Both the position numbers and the translations under genes were made by a program. Below, piece after piece: positions 1-8,541 of a stretch of 64,000 nt of DNA; the stretch's first letter is position 1, and every line of letters begins with the position of its first letter. Origin of the DNA: Sphingomonas faeni (GTDB lineage Bacteria; Pseudomonadota; Alphaproteobacteria; Sphingomonadales; Sphingomonadaceae); NCBI RefSeq assembly GCF_030817315.1, contig NZ_JAUSZF010000001.1:692001-756000 (forward strand), written 5' to 3'. The notes beneath the pieces are model-generated. The model did no database searches. It had not been told where the DNA came from and was given only the letters and a program-made list of their open reading frames with translations.

Positions 1-41
1 AGCCCGAGCGGTATGAGGCGGCGGGGCTGGGGCGCGCCTGA
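1..41 (+). CDS. 3' end of an upstream gene (partial)
   Basis: One frame starting at base 3 reads through to a TGA at 39-41 and would encode a short C-terminus ending YEAAGLGRA. Its third codon positions are mostly G or C, like the real genes here. The fragment is too short to identify. It ends 11 bases before the next start codon, so it could belong to the same transcript. Confidence 0.3.
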   Translation, partial: PERYEAAGLGRA

Positions 42-52
42 AGGAGACTTAC

Positions 53-334
53 ATGCCTGTCGCTACATGGAATGGCCGCGAGATCGCACGATCGGACGAT
101 ACCGTCGTCGTAGAAGGCAATCACTATTTCCCCGCCGACAGCGTCGACCCGGCTCTGCTGGAGGATAGCGCGATGCACTCTAACTGCCCGTGGAAGGGCG
201 TGGCGAGCTACAAGACGCTGGTCGTCGACGGGAAGCGCAACGTCGATGCGGTCTGGTATTATCCGGACCCGAAGTCGGCGGCGGTTGAGATCAAGGGCCG
301 GTATGCGTTTTGGAAGGGCGTGACCGTCGCGTAA
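53..334 (+). CDS. DUF427 domain protein
   Basis: A 93-residue protein that looks like a complete DUF427 domain. The family signature is visible as a WNG near the N-terminus, EGNHYFP, the NCPWKG segment around residue 46, and WYYPDP followed by IKGRYAFW near the C-terminus. A strong ribosome-binding site (aaggaga) precedes the ATG. DUF427 proteins are small beta-barrel proteins of unknown function that are widespread in bacteria and some fungi; no reaction can be assigned. It ends just before a palindromic repeat that separates it from the convergent metallopeptidase gene. Confidence 0.85.
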   Translation: MPVATWNGREIARSDDTVVVEGNHYFPADSVDPALLEDSAMHSNCPWKGVASYKTLVVDGKRNVDAVWYYPDPKSAAVEIKGRYAFWKGVTVA

Positions 335-354
335 GGGCGCAGACGGATTTTAAT

Positions 355-476
355 TCCTCCCCCGCCAGGGGGAGGTGTCGCCGAAGGTGACGGAGGGGGG
401 AGGAAGCGGAACAGTCGTAACCCGTTCCTCCCCCTCCGTCTGGCAAGTGCCAGCCACCCCTGGCGGGGGGAGGATC
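355..476. repeat. Palindromic repeat, family B
   Basis: Imperfect inverted repeat of about 120 bp. The left part contains cctcccccgccagggggagg followed by a ggtgacggagggggagg block. The right part is its complement (cctccccctccgtc, then a short hairpin ggcaagtgcc, then cccctggcggggggagg). It fills the gap between two convergent genes and could form a large cruciform or act as a bidirectional terminator. Related copies lie near 25.2 kb and 34.5 kb. Confidence 0.8.
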
Positions 477-487
477 GAGGCCTTACC

Positions 488-1409
488 TCAAATCGCGCCC
501 GAGAACGTGTCGCACTGCTGCGGATCGCCGCTGTCGAGCCCGCGCTTCAACCACGCCTGACGCTGCGCCGACGTCCCATGCGTGAAGCTGTCCGGCACCA
601 CACGTCCCTGCGACTCCTTCTGCAACGTGTCGTCGCCGATCGCCTGCGCGGCCGTCATGCCCTCCTGGATATCGCCGGCTTCGAGCCGCGACCGGTTGGC
701 TGCCGCCCACACGCCCGCATAGCAATCCGCCTGCAGTTCGAGCCGTACCGACAGCGCGTTGCCTTCGGTCTCGCTCGCCTGCCGCTGTGCCCGCTGGACC
801 TGCGCGTTGGTGCCGAGCAGCTTCTGGATGTGATGGCCGAACTCGTGCGCGATCACGTAATCCTGCGCGAAGTCGCCGTCCGCCTTGAACCGGGTCGAAA
901 GCTCGTTGAAGAAGCTCGTGTCGAGATAGATGCCCTGGTCGGTCGGGCAATAGAACGGCCCCATTGCCGACTGCGCCGCGCCGCAGCCCGAACGGCCATT
1001 GCCGTCGAAGAAATACCAGCTTCGGCGCTTCGAATCGCTGGCCGTTCTTCTGGAAGATCGCTTCCCACGTGTTGTCCGCTGAGCTGAATGCGTTGCAGGC
1101 GGCCTTGCTCTCGGGCGTCAGGTTGCAGCTCGATGTGGTATCCGTGCCGGCGCGCGGCGATCCGCTCTGCGTGGTCGGCGCGGAGGACTGTCCACCGCCG
1201 AGCAGGCCGCCAAGGCCACCCATGCCGCCGAACACTGCCATCAGGATCAGTACGACGACGATCCCGCCGCACCCGAAGCGACTGCCGATCATCGGCAACA
1301 GCCCCATCAGCAGGCCGCCACCACCGCCGCCGAAACCGCCGCCGCCGCCGGATCCGGATCCGCGCTGGTCCTCGACGTTGATGTTCGGATCGTAATTGTC
1401 GAGCCGCAT
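488..1409 (-). pseudogene. Neutral zinc metallopeptidase (YpfJ family), frameshifted
   Basis: Two reading frames together encode one membrane-anchored neutral zinc metallopeptidase of about 307 residues. The N-terminal part (from 1409) has MRLDNYDPN, a Gly-rich linker, one transmembrane segment (GCGGIVVVLILMAVFG) and then an Ala/Ser/Thr linker. The C-terminal part carries the zinc site HEFGHH and the downstream [12 protein letters not shown] helix expected of the family. The frames switch at about 1011-1013: removing one A from the AAA there (plus strand) restores [22 protein letters not shown], the usual family sequence. Either the gene is inactivated by a single inserted base or this is a sequencing error. 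Purine-rich gaaaagggg precedes the ATG. Confidence 0.85.
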
Positions 1410-1511
1410 GAATATGCCCCTTTTCGTTTCTGCTTGGGAACGAAATGCGCAAGGTGGCGCTAGAGTTGCACGGCGGTCGAATCCGCTGCGGAAGAGGATT
1501 GGGGAGTGCGC

Positions 1512-2297
1512 ATGTTCCTGAAGGGCAAGACCGCGGTCATCACCGGATCCACGTCGGGGATCGGCCTGGCCTATGCCAAGGCGTTCGCGGCCGAGGGCAC
1601 CGCGGTGGTGCTCAACGGCTTCGGCGACGCGGACGTGATCGAGCGGGAGCGGGCCGCTCTGGCGCAAACCAGCGGAGCCGCCGCGCTTTACGATCCGGCC
1701 GACATGACCAAGCCGGACGAGATCGCCGCGATGGTCGAGCGAGCCGCCGCCGAGACCGGTAGCGTCGACATCGTCGTCAACAACGCGGGTATCCAGCACG
1801 TCGCCGGGATCGCCGACTTCCCGATCGACAAGTTCGATGCGATCATCGCGATCAACCTGTCCTCGGCCTGGCACATGATGCGCGCCGCGGTGCCGTTGAT
1901 GCGCGCGAAGGGCTGGGGGCGCATCATCTCGACCGCCTCGGCGCACTCGCTGGTCGCGAGCCCCAACAAGTCGGCGTACGTCATGGCCAAGCACGCGATC
2001 GCAGGGCTGACCAAGACGATCGCGCTGGAGACCGCGACCGACGGCATCACCGTCAACTGCATCTCGCCCGGCTATGTCTGGACCCCGCTGGTCGAGAACC
2101 AGATCCCGGACACGATGGCGGCGCGCGGGATGACACGCGATCAGGTGATGAACGACGTGCTGCTCGCCGCGCAACCGACCAAGGAATTCGTCACGCCCGA
2201 ACAGGTCGCGGCGTTCGCGCTATTCCTGTGTCGCGACGAGGCCAAGGCGATCACCGGCGCGAACCTGTCGATGGACGGCGGCTGGACCGCAGCGTGA
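1512..2297 (+). CDS. bdhA: 3-hydroxybutyrate dehydrogenase (SDR)
   Basis: Classical short-chain dehydrogenase/reductase of 261 residues that interconverts (R)-3-hydroxybutyrate and acetoacetate with NAD. The cofactor motif TGSTSGIG lies near residues 10-17, NNAG follows near 89, and the catalytic Ser-Tyr-Lys set is visible (Ser about 143, Tyr156, Lys160 in SAYVMAK). The C-terminal region (ISPGYVWTPLVENQIPD, then QPTKEFVTPEQVA) matches 3-hydroxybutyrate dehydrogenases rather than general SDRs. I prefer the ATG at 1512, two codons after a possible GTG at 1506, because of the spacing to a gaggattggggag purine tract. The enzyme would link polyhydroxybutyrate or ketone-body turnover to acetyl-CoA. 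Confidence 0.9.
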   Translation: MFLKGKTAVITGSTSGIGLAYAKAFAAEGTAVVLNGFGDADVIERERAALAQTSGAAALYDPADMTKPDEIAAMVERAAAETGSVDIVVNNAGIQHVAGIADFPIDKFDAIIAINLSSAWHMMRAAVPLMRAKGWGRIISTASAHSLVASPNKSAYVMAKHAIAGLTKTIALETATDGITVNCISPGYVWTPLVENQIPDTMAARGMTRDQVMNDVLLAAQPTKEFVTPEQVAAFALFLCRDEAKAITGANLSMDGGWTAA

Positions 2298-2364
2298 CCG
2301 ACATGGTCGTCGGTGTCGCCGAAATATGATTGTCATACAGCATGTTGGAGGGTTATCTTCGGTG

Positions 2365-3030
2365 ATGGGCATGCGATCGACGACGAAGCGGACATCGCTG
2401 GCGACGGGAGCCTGCATCGTCCTGGCGGGCTGCGGTTCGAGTTCGGTGCACGCGGCTACCGCAGGCATCGCGGCACCGTCCCCGATAGACCCTGACCGGG
2501 ATGGCGATTGGCGACGAGTCGCGACACCGGCGGACCGAGCACGGTTGCGCGGCTGGCGTGGGGCTTGGATGGATGCGCTGGCGCAGGTCGATCGGCGGGA
2601 ACTCGCCCGCGAACCGGCTCTGTTCGATCCGGACCATGCGCTTGCCAACGCCTTGCCCCCCGCCGGCGCGTACCGATGCCGGACATTCAAGCTTGGCGCG
2701 CGTGGCGGGATCGGGCCGACCTACTCGGCCTCTGCGTGGTTCGCCTGCCGGATCGACTCGAACGGCGGCACCGACGTCGTCAGCTTGGTCAAGATCGACG
2801 GATCGCAGCGTCCGGTCGGTACCGTATTCGCCGATACGGATTCGCGCGCGGTATTCCTGGGCACGATGGAACTGGGCGATGAGAAGCGCCCGATGCGCTA
2901 TGGTCGCGACGTCAATCGCGACATGGCCGGCCTGATCGAGCGCATCGGCCCGCAGCGGTGGCGCGTAGTCCTGCCATATCCGCGGTTCGAATCCGTTCTG
3001 GATGTCGTCGAGCTGGTGCCCGCGTCTTAA
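2365..3030 (+). CDS. DUF4893-like secreted protein
   Basis: About 221 residues with an N-terminal signal region ending in a lipobox-like LAGC, so probably an exported lipoprotein. The mature part (ATPADRARLRGWRGAWMDALAQ, then GAYRCRTFKLG) resembles the DUF4893 family common in sphingomonads; the function is unknown. In-frame alternatives are ATG 2326 and ATG 2371; 2365 or 2371 lie at a better distance from the ggaggg tract at about 2347 and place the signal sequence at the N-terminus. Its TAA stop lies in a TTAA that also serves, on the other strand, as the stop of the convergent gene. Confidence 0.7.
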   Translation: MGMRSTTKRTSLATGACIVLAGCGSSSVHAATAGIAAPSPIDPDRDGDWRRVATPADRARLRGWRGAWMDALAQVDRRELAREPALFDPDHALANALPPAGAYRCRTFKLGARGGIGPTYSASAWFACRIDSNGGTDVVSLVKIDGSQRPVGTVFADTDSRAVFLGTMELGDEKRPMRYGRDVNRDMAGLIERIGPQRWRVVLPYPRFESVLDVVELVPAS

Positions 3031-3674
3031 CGCGCGGGGGCGAGCGTGACGATCGGCATCGCTATGCGCGTCGTGGCACCGACCGAAATTGTGCTGGTGG
3101 ACTGAACCGGGGAAAGGGGCGCGAGCGTGGCGAGATAGGCCTTCCCGTGCAGGCCGACGGGCGTCACGCGGCCGGTATTCTCCGCCAGTACGGCTTTCAA
3201 ATACGACCGCGGTTTCTTCATAAGCTTCGGTTGGTCGATACCTGTGAGCCCGACGATCCGCGCCGCTTCCTTCACGAAGGTCACGCAATTGTGATCCGAC
3301 AGGCGATAGACGCTGTCCGGCTTGCCCTCGCTCCAGGCGTCGACCAACCGCAGCACCGCTTCATACTGCGCGTCGCTCATGACGACCGAGAATTGCGCGT
3401 CGCTGCCGGCAACATAACTTGGCTTGGCGATATCGAGCTTGCCTGCGACCGGGCCCATCAACAGCGCCGGCGAGACCGATTTGGCGGTAAACCCGACATT
3501 CGTGTCGACCGGCGCACCGCCCGCATTGGGAATGCCGCGCAACGTGAAGAATGCATGCGGGAAGCTGTTGCCGAGCTCATGGCTCCAGAACGTGATCGTC
3601 ACCGCGGCCTGTGCAGGCAGCACCGATCCGACGTAAAAGACGAGCAAGGCAATCAGGCGGAGCAACGGTTTCAT
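3027..3674 (-). CDS. Secreted protein with a possible papain-like Cys site
   Basis: A 215-residue protein with a clear Sec signal peptide (hydrophobic stretch residues 5-22, cleavage after AQA). The central DHNCVTFVKEAA segment resembles the His/Asn/Cys region of papain-like or NlpC/P60-like folds (for example DUF4105-type proteins), but I cannot assign a family securely. It overlaps the convergent upstream gene by four bases and probably acts in the periplasm. Confidence 0.65.
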   Translation of the reverse strand: MKPLLRLIALLVFYVGSVLPAQAAVTITFWSHELGNSFPHAFFTLRGIPNAGGAPVDTNVGFTAKSVSPALLMGPVAGKLDIAKPSYVAGSDAQFSVVMSDAQYEAVLRLVDAWSEGKPDSVYRLSDHNCVTFVKEAARIVGLTGIDQPKLMKKPRSYLKAVLAENTGRVTPVGLHGKAYLATLAPLSPVQSTSTISVGATTRIAMPIVTLAPAR

Positions 3675-3730
3675 GTTCGGATGCTATCGCGCAAACTCAA
3701 GCGTTGCCAGCGGCTTGCGTATAACTCAGA

Positions 3731-4714
3731 TTAGGCGTGGTTTCGATTGGGAGCGCCGTCGTCGTGACGAGGCTCGATAGCCAGCACCGCGTTCTCGCGC
3801 TTCTCCGGGCGGATATATATCGACGACAGCGTCGGCACGGCGGCGCGAAGTTCGGTCTCCATCGCCTCGATCATCGTTTCGCCGTCGCTCATCGTGACCG
3901 CGTCGTCGAAGTCCGCGCTGATTGCGACGAAGATGCTGTCGGGCGCGGCGTGGACCGTGCGGACGTGGTTGACCGAGACGATCGCGGGATGCGCCGCAAC
4001 GATCTTTTGGATCGTGGCGATCACGGCCGGGTCGGCGCGCTCGCCGATCAGCAAGCCCTTCGATTCGCGCGCCAACAACACGGCGACCAAGGCGAGGATC
4101 AGCCCGATCGCGATTGATGCGGCGCCGTCGATGCGCGGATCGTTGAACGCATGGCTTGCCCAGATGCCCATTCCGGCGATCACGAGACCCGCCAGCGCCG
4201 CGGAATCCTCGAACAACACGATGAAGCCGGCCGGATCCTTCGACCGGTGGATCGCCGACCACCAGCCCATGTCGCCCTTGGTCTTCGAGAATTCACGCAC
4301 CGCGATCGTCCAGCTGCTGCCCTCCAGCGCGAACGATATGGCGAGCACGATATAGTTGATCGTCGGGCTGGTCAGCGGTTCCGGGTCCTGGATGTGCCGC
4401 CACCCCTCGTAGATCGACACGCCCGCGCCGATCGCGAAGATCAGGATCGCGACGACGAACGCCCAGAAATACAGTTCTCGGCCATAGCCGAACGGGTGCG
4501 CCTCGTCGGCCGGGCGCTTTGCCTTGCGCTGGCCGTAGAGCAACAGCACCTGATTGCCGCTGTCGACGACCGAGTGAAACCCTTCGGTCAGCATCGACGA
4601 CGATCCGGTCATGCCGGCGGCGACGAACTTTGCCACGCCGATCCCGAGATTGGCGGCGAGGGCGCCGTACAGGACGATATCGTCCTTGATGCGCGCGGTC
4701 AGTGAGGTAGCCAT
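3731..4714 (-). CDS. Cation diffusion facilitator transporter
   Basis: A 327-residue inner-membrane CDF-family divalent cation/proton antiporter. The metal-site helices are visible as SMLTEGFHSVVDSGNQ (His and Asp four apart, TM2) and FEDSAALAG (TM5). HPFGYGRELYFWAF between TM2 and TM3 is typical of the subfamily near ZNT9/FieF-like proteins with a long TM3-TM4 loop. A cytoplasmic ferredoxin-like C-terminal domain (residues about 215-310) follows the last membrane segment. The metal is probably Zn2+, Fe2+ or Mn2+ and cannot be decided from sequence. It is transcribed alone, with a palindromic repeat upstream. Confidence 0.88.
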   Translation of the reverse strand: MATSLTARIKDDIVLYGALAANLGIGVAKFVAAGMTGSSSMLTEGFHSVVDSGNQVLLLYGQRKAKRPADEAHPFGYGRELYFWAFVVAILIFAIGAGVSIYEGWRHIQDPEPLTSPTINYIVLAISFALEGSSWTIAVREFSKTKGDMGWWSAIHRSKDPAGFIVLFEDSAALAGLVIAGMGIWASHAFNDPRIDGAASIAIGLILALVAVLLARESKGLLIGERADPAVIATIQKIVAAHPAIVSVNHVRTVHAAPDSIFVAISADFDDAVTMSDGETMIEAMETELRAAVPTLSSIYIRPEKRENAVLAIEPRHDDGAPNRNHA

Positions 4715-4772
4715 GCCGCCGTCCTACACGAGGGGATGCGGTTGGAAAGGGGCGGAATTTCGACGCGAGTTT

Positions 4773-4892
4773 CCCTTCCCCCCTCCCTGAAAGGGAGGGG
4801 CCGGGGGTGGGTAGGTCACCGCATTAATCGAACCGGCACGACACGAGCGGGCCGACCCACCCCCAACCCCTCCCTTTCAGGGAGGGGCGAAG
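4773..4892. repeat. Palindromic repeat, family A
   Basis: About 120 bp. Each end is a small hairpin (ccctccctgaaagggaggg on the left, cctccctttcagggagg on the right). The inner flanks, ggccgggggtgggt and acccacccccaacc, can pair with each other across a 45-base centre, so the whole element can fold as a stem with two terminal hairpins. Confidence 0.85.
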
Positions 4893-4908
4893 TCAGAGGA
4901 AACAGGAA

Positions 4909-4939
4909 TACCCGCCGATGGACGAACCATCGGCGGGTA
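4909..4939 (-). terminator. Rho-independent-like terminator of the 54-aa gene
   Basis: A perfect 13-bp stem (tacccgccgatgg / ccatcggcgggta) with a 5-base loop lies 32 bases beyond the stop codon at 4971. On the minus strand it is followed by attcctgtttcc, only weakly T-rich. Confidence 0.6.
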
Positions 4940-4970
4940 CCTTTCCTCCCCAGGAAACTCTTGAACGGGT

Positions 4971-5135
4971 TTAGCCGAGCCGACCGAGACGGTGGTACAG
5001 CGCGCTCATCCGCATCAGCCGAGCGTCGTCGATGGAGGTCTTGCTGATCATCTCGCCGAGCACCTCCTTCATCAGCGCGAAATCGTTGGTCGAGAAGACG
5101 GCGCGGGCGCGGGGTTGTTCGGTGGTCGTCTGCAT
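4971..5135 (-). CDS. Small conserved-looking 54-aa protein
   Basis: A short gene encoding 54 residues beginning MQTTTEQPRARAVFSTNDFA and ending YHRLGRLG. It is supported by a good Shine-Dalgarno (ggaggcaagcc before the ATG), a hairpin terminator directly downstream and a plausible helical composition (LMKEVLGEMI, DDARLMRMSALYHRLG). I do not recognise the family. It sits divergently from the ScfR regulator, sharing the 186-bp gap with it. Confidence 0.6.
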   Translation of the reverse strand: MQTTTEQPRARAVFSTNDFALMKEVLGEMISKTSIDDARLMRMSALYHRLGRLG

Positions 5136-5321
5136 GGCTTGCCTCCTTCATGGCCTGTCTCTCCCTTTACAGCTTTCATCTGCGTGGAGAGGCGATGCCC
5201 AACTGGTACCGGCGCACATGCCTCCGGGAGAATGGCAAACAACGCGAACTCGGCGTCGGACTGTCGGCGATCCTTGATAATCGGCTGTCCGTCTGTAAAG
5301 ATCGTGACAGGAGATTGGGCG

Positions 5322-6704
5322 ATGGCAGACCGTAAATTGCTCGCAGGACATGCGATCAGGCGCTTGCGCAGGAGCGCCGGGCTCACGCAGGCGGCGATGT
5401 CCGAGATCCTGTCCATCAGTCCCAGCTATCTCAATCTGGTCGAGCGCAATCAGCGACCGATCTCCGCGACGTTGCTGATCAAGCTCGCCGAGAGCTTCGA
5501 CTTCGATCCGCGAGCGCTTGCGGCAGGGGAACCGGGCGGCGGTGCGGATGCGATCCGCAGACGGCTGGCGGATCCGATGTTCGCCGATCTCGAGATCGAT
5601 CGCACGGAGGTCGAGGAATGGTTGGCCAGCGCGCCCGGTGGAGCCGCAGCGTTCGCGCGCGTGTTCGACCGGATCGGTGGGGGCACGGCAGTCGGAAGCG
5701 GCGACGATCCGGTGACGCTCGTCCGGCGCGAAATCGAACGCTGGCGCAACCATTTCGCCGACCTAGATGCGACAGCCGAAGCGCTGGCGGACGAGTTGCG
5801 GCTCGGTGCGGGCGATCTGTACGGCGCGATCGCCGAACGGCTGCGTGCGAGGCACGGTCTGACGATCCGCGTGCTGCCGGCCGACGTGCTGCCGGACATG
5901 CTGCGCCGGCTCGACCTCCACGCGCGCCAGTTGCAGCTGAGCGAGATGCTCGACCCTGCCTCGCGGACGTTCGCGGTCGCCTTTCAGCTGGGCCAGATCG
6001 AGGCGAAGGCGGAGATCGATGCGCTCGCTAAGGGCGCAGGCTTCACCGATCGCGCCGCCGAGCGGCTCTATCGCCGCCACCTGCTCGGCTATTTCGCTGC
6101 CGCGCTGATGATGCCGTACGCCCGGTTCCTGCGCGGGTGCGAGACGACCGGCTACGATATCGAGCTTCTGCAACGCCGGTTCGGGGCAGGCTTCGAACAG
6201 GTCGCGCACCGGTTGACGACGTTGCAGCGGGTGGGCGCGCGCGGGCTGCCGTTCTTCATGATCCGGATCGACCGCGCGGGGCAGGCATCGAAGCGCTATC
6301 CCGGCGCAAGCGGTGCGGCGCTGGTCGAGGCGGATGGGCGCTGTCCGCTGTGGCGGTTGCATCACGCATTCGACCGGCCCGGCAGTTTGATGGTCCAACT
6401 CGTCGAACTTGAAGACGGCGCGCGTTGGCTGACGATGGCGCGAACGGTGACACCGCAGGGCAGTCGCTTTGGCGCGGTCCATGCCGAATTTGCGATCGGC
6501 CTCGGTGTGGCGGCATCACAAGCCGGCGTGCTGGCGGCGGCGAGCGGTTTCGATCTGGCGGGGAGGGCCATGCCGATCGGCCTGGGTTGCCGCGCCTGCT
6601 TCCGCAACGACTGCCCGCAACGCTCGATCGCGCCCGCGGGCCGGGCATTGCTGATCAACGAACGGGAAAGGCGCACATCGGCGCTGACGTTCGCGGGGGA
6701 CTAG
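5322..6704 (+). CDS. ScfR-family XRE transcriptional regulator
   Basis: A 460-residue regulator with an N-terminal XRE helix-turn-helix (residues about 8-62, RRLRRSAGLTQAAMSEILSI then SYLNLVERNQRPIS) and a long C-terminal domain of the short-chain fatty-acyl regulator type, the family that includes RamB/PrpC-type regulators. The conserved cysteine-rich tail GCRACFRNDCPQRS is present near residue 425. The start ATGGCAGACC is preceded by ggagattgggcg. Family members respond to acyl-CoA levels and control glyoxylate or propionate metabolism; the target here cannot be read from context. Confidence 0.85.
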   Translation: MADRKLLAGHAIRRLRRSAGLTQAAMSEILSISPSYLNLVERNQRPISATLLIKLAESFDFDPRALAAGEPGGGADAIRRRLADPMFADLEIDRTEVEEWLASAPGGAAAFARVFDRIGGGTAVGSGDDPVTLVRREIERWRNHFADLDATAEALADELRLGAGDLYGAIAERLRARHGLTIRVLPADVLPDMLRRLDLHARQLQLSEMLDPASRTFAVAFQLGQIEAKAEIDALAKGAGFTDRAAERLYRRHLLGYFAAALMMPYARFLRGCETTGYDIELLQRRFGAGFEQVAHRLTTLQRVGARGLPFFMIRIDRAGQASKRYPGASGAALVEADGRCPLWRLHHAFDRPGSLMVQLVELEDGARWLTMARTVTPQGSRFGAVHAEFAIGLGVAASQAGVLAAASGFDLAGRAMPIGLGCRACFRNDCPQRSIAPAGRALLINERERRTSALTFAGD

Positions 6705-6713
6705 GGACCGAAC

Positions 6714-6755
6714 GACCTAGATCGATCCTCCCCTGGGGGGGAGGATCGATAGGTC
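6714..6755. terminator. Bidirectional terminator hairpin
   Basis: A long inverted repeat (gaccta..tcgatcctcccc / ggggaggatcgataggtc, with a 2-base bulge) lies in the 49-bp gap between two convergent genes. Its right arm reaches into the stop codon of the aldo/keto reductase. It probably ends transcription from both sides. Confidence 0.65.
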
Positions 6756-7701
6756 AGGCGCCCGCGTCGGTGAGGGCGGCCAGTTGGTCCTCGGTCAGCT
6801 CCAGCGTCATCGCCGGCAACAGGTCTTCGATCTGCTTTACGCTGGTGGCGCTGGCGATCGGCGCGGTGATGCCGGGTTGGGCGAGCAGCCATGCCAACGC
6901 GACTTGTGCATGGGTCGCGCCGGTCGCTTCCACGACCGAGTCCATCGCGTCGAGCACCGCCTTGCCGGTGCCTTCGAGCAATTCGCCCATTCGGCCGCCA
7001 CGGATGCTCTGGCCGAGGTCTTCCTTGGTGCGGTATTTGCCGGTGAGGAACCCCGACGCGAGCCCGTAATACGGCAGCACGCCGATATTTTCGACGACGC
7101 AATAATCCTGCAATTCGCCTTCGAATTTGGTGCGGCTGACCAGATTATATTCGGGCTGGAGCACGTGATAGCGAGGCAAATCGGACGTCTTGGCGGCCTC
7201 GACCGCGGACTTCAGGCGGGCGGCGTGGAAGTTGGACGCGCCGATGACGCGGACCTTCCCAGCGTCGACCAGTTTGCCGAACGCTTCGAGCACAGCCTCC
7301 TGCGGCTGCGACTCGTCGTCCTGGTGCGCGTAATAAAGGTCGATCCGATCGGTACCGAGACGCTTGAGCGACGCTTCGGCAGCAGCGACGATGCGCGCGG
7401 GGGCGAGCTTCTCGCCGCCTTCGCCGGGAAGCATGCCGACCTTGGTCGCGATCAGCACGTCGTCGCGCCTGCCGCTGGTCTTCAGCCATTCGCCGATCAT
7501 GCTTTCGGATTCGCCGCCCTTGTGACCATCGACCCATGCCGAGTATGCGTCGGCGGTGTCGATCATCGTGCCGCCGCCGGCGACGAACGCATCGAGCACG
7601 GCGAAGCTCGCCGCGCGGTCGGCGGTCCAGCCGAACACGTTGCCGCCGAGGACGAGGGGGGCGATCTTCAGATCGGTCGAGCCGAGGCGGCGGAGAGTCA
7701 T
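6754..7701 (-). CDS. Aldo/keto reductase
   Basis: A 315-residue NADPH-dependent oxidoreductase of the AKR superfamily (TIM barrel). The catalytic tetrad is recognisable: Asp and Tyr in DTADAYSAW (about residues 48-53), Lys in ATKVGM, His in YYAHQDD. The C-terminal cofactor region ITAPIASATSV is also typical. It resembles the YajO/Tas-like subgroup; the substrate is unknown. Its ATG overlaps the stop codon of the small lipoprotein gene upstream (ATGA), so the two are probably translationally coupled. Confidence 0.88.
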   Translation of the reverse strand: MTLRRLGSTDLKIAPLVLGGNVFGWTADRAASFAVLDAFVAGGGTMIDTADAYSAWVDGHKGGESESMIGEWLKTSGRRDDVLIATKVGMLPGEGGEKLAPARIVAAAEASLKRLGTDRIDLYYAHQDDESQPQEAVLEAFGKLVDAGKVRVIGASNFHAARLKSAVEAAKTSDLPRYHVLQPEYNLVSRTKFEGELQDYCVVENIGVLPYYGLASGFLTGKYRTKEDLGQSIRGGRMGELLEGTGKAVLDAMDSVVEATGATHAQVALAWLLAQPGITAPIASATSVKQIEDLLPAMTLELTEDQLAALTDAGA

Positions 7702-7898
7702 CGGGTCTGATCGCTTTGATTCGAGGAGATTTCGGTATCGTCGGGCGCAGCGGCAACCGCGTTCAGATCGACGCTGTTGGCGTCTAGCATCGCAGCGGCT
7801 TCGTTCAACTGATGCGCTTCGTCCGCCGTAACGGCGCCGGGTTCGGTGGCCGGAGAGCAGGCCGCCAGCGCGGAGATGACAAACAGCGCCCCCAACAT
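7698..7898 (-). CDS. Small lipoprotein, 66 aa
   Basis: Starts at ATG 7898 with a lipoprotein signal (MLGALFVISALAAC, lipobox LAAC) followed by a short polar mature part of about 50 residues rich in Ala, Asp and Glu. A longer in-frame start at 8009 exists but would place the signal peptide internally, so I reject it. It overlaps the aldo/keto reductase start by four bases. Function unknown. Confidence 0.6.
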   Translation of the reverse strand: MLGALFVISALAACSPATEPGAVTADEAHQLNEAAAMLDANSVDLNAVAAAPDDTEISSNQSDQTR

Positions 7899-8012
7899 CG
7901 CACCGTCATGCCAGCGAAAGCCGGTATCTTCCCGGAGAGGTCGTCGTGACCCGAACCGGGAGGTTTCAGCATGCACTAGGGTGACGGTGGAGTGGGGGCG
8001 CCCTGGCAAGAT

Positions 8013-8384
8013 TTAGTCCTTGATCGCGTTGCCGGCGCGGGTCAGCGCGTTGCCGGTGGCGTCAGCGGCCCGGTCGGCCCCGTTGTTGATCGACGCGCCC
8101 GCGCGGTCTGCGCCGGCTTCGATTCGGTCGCCGGCGCGGTCGGTCTTGGCATCGAGATTGTCGGTCGAGTTGTCGAGGCGGGCAGCGGCATTGTCGAGCG
8201 AACGCTCGGCCGAACCGAGCGCGCGATCGCTGGCGGCGCTGACGTCGTCGACGGCATTGGCGGTGGTCGCGCTCGCGTCGGCAGCAATGGCGTTGGCGGC
8301 CTGTGCAGTCTCGTCCTGCGCGTTGTTGCTGCAGGCGGCGAGGCCGGCGGTCAGGGCCAGGGCGGGGATCAGGAACTTCTTCAT
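8013..8384 (-). CDS. Ala-rich lipoprotein, 123 aa
   Basis: Lipoprotein signal MKKFLIPALALTAGLAAC, then a 105-residue low-complexity mature region with irregular repeats of Ala/Asp/Asn/Arg (SLDNAAARLDNSTDNLD, DRAGDRIEAGADRAG). Heptad-like spacing suggests a long helix. A ggagtagatacgt tract precedes the ATG. Function unknown; probably an envelope protein. Confidence 0.75.
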   Translation of the reverse strand: MKKFLIPALALTAGLAACSNNAQDETAQAANAIAADASATTANAVDDVSAASDRALGSAERSLDNAAARLDNSTDNLDAKTDRAGDRIEAGADRAGASINNGADRAADATGNALTRAGNAIKD

Positions 8385-8541
8385 ACGTATCTACTCCCGT
8401 AAACGTCGTCTTGTGGACCAGCAAAATCACAGCCCATAGCGCAATCGAACGCGGACAAGGCGTTTCCGATCCGTCACGACCGTCGCGGATGCGACAAGCC
8501 GCTCCGGCTCGCACCTGATGTCGAAGACGCTCACGCTCGCG

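Noticed and set aside
4992..5321. Long N-terminal extension of the ScfR regulator from 4992
   Set aside because: The family sequence begins at MADRKLLAGH (5322). The extension overlaps the small minus-strand gene and its composition is not protein-like.
7905..7990. Possible decayed family E repeat before the small lipoprotein
   Set aside because: Only one cgtcatgcc-agcgaaag-type arm and a remote gggtgacgg are present; no continuous inverted arms.
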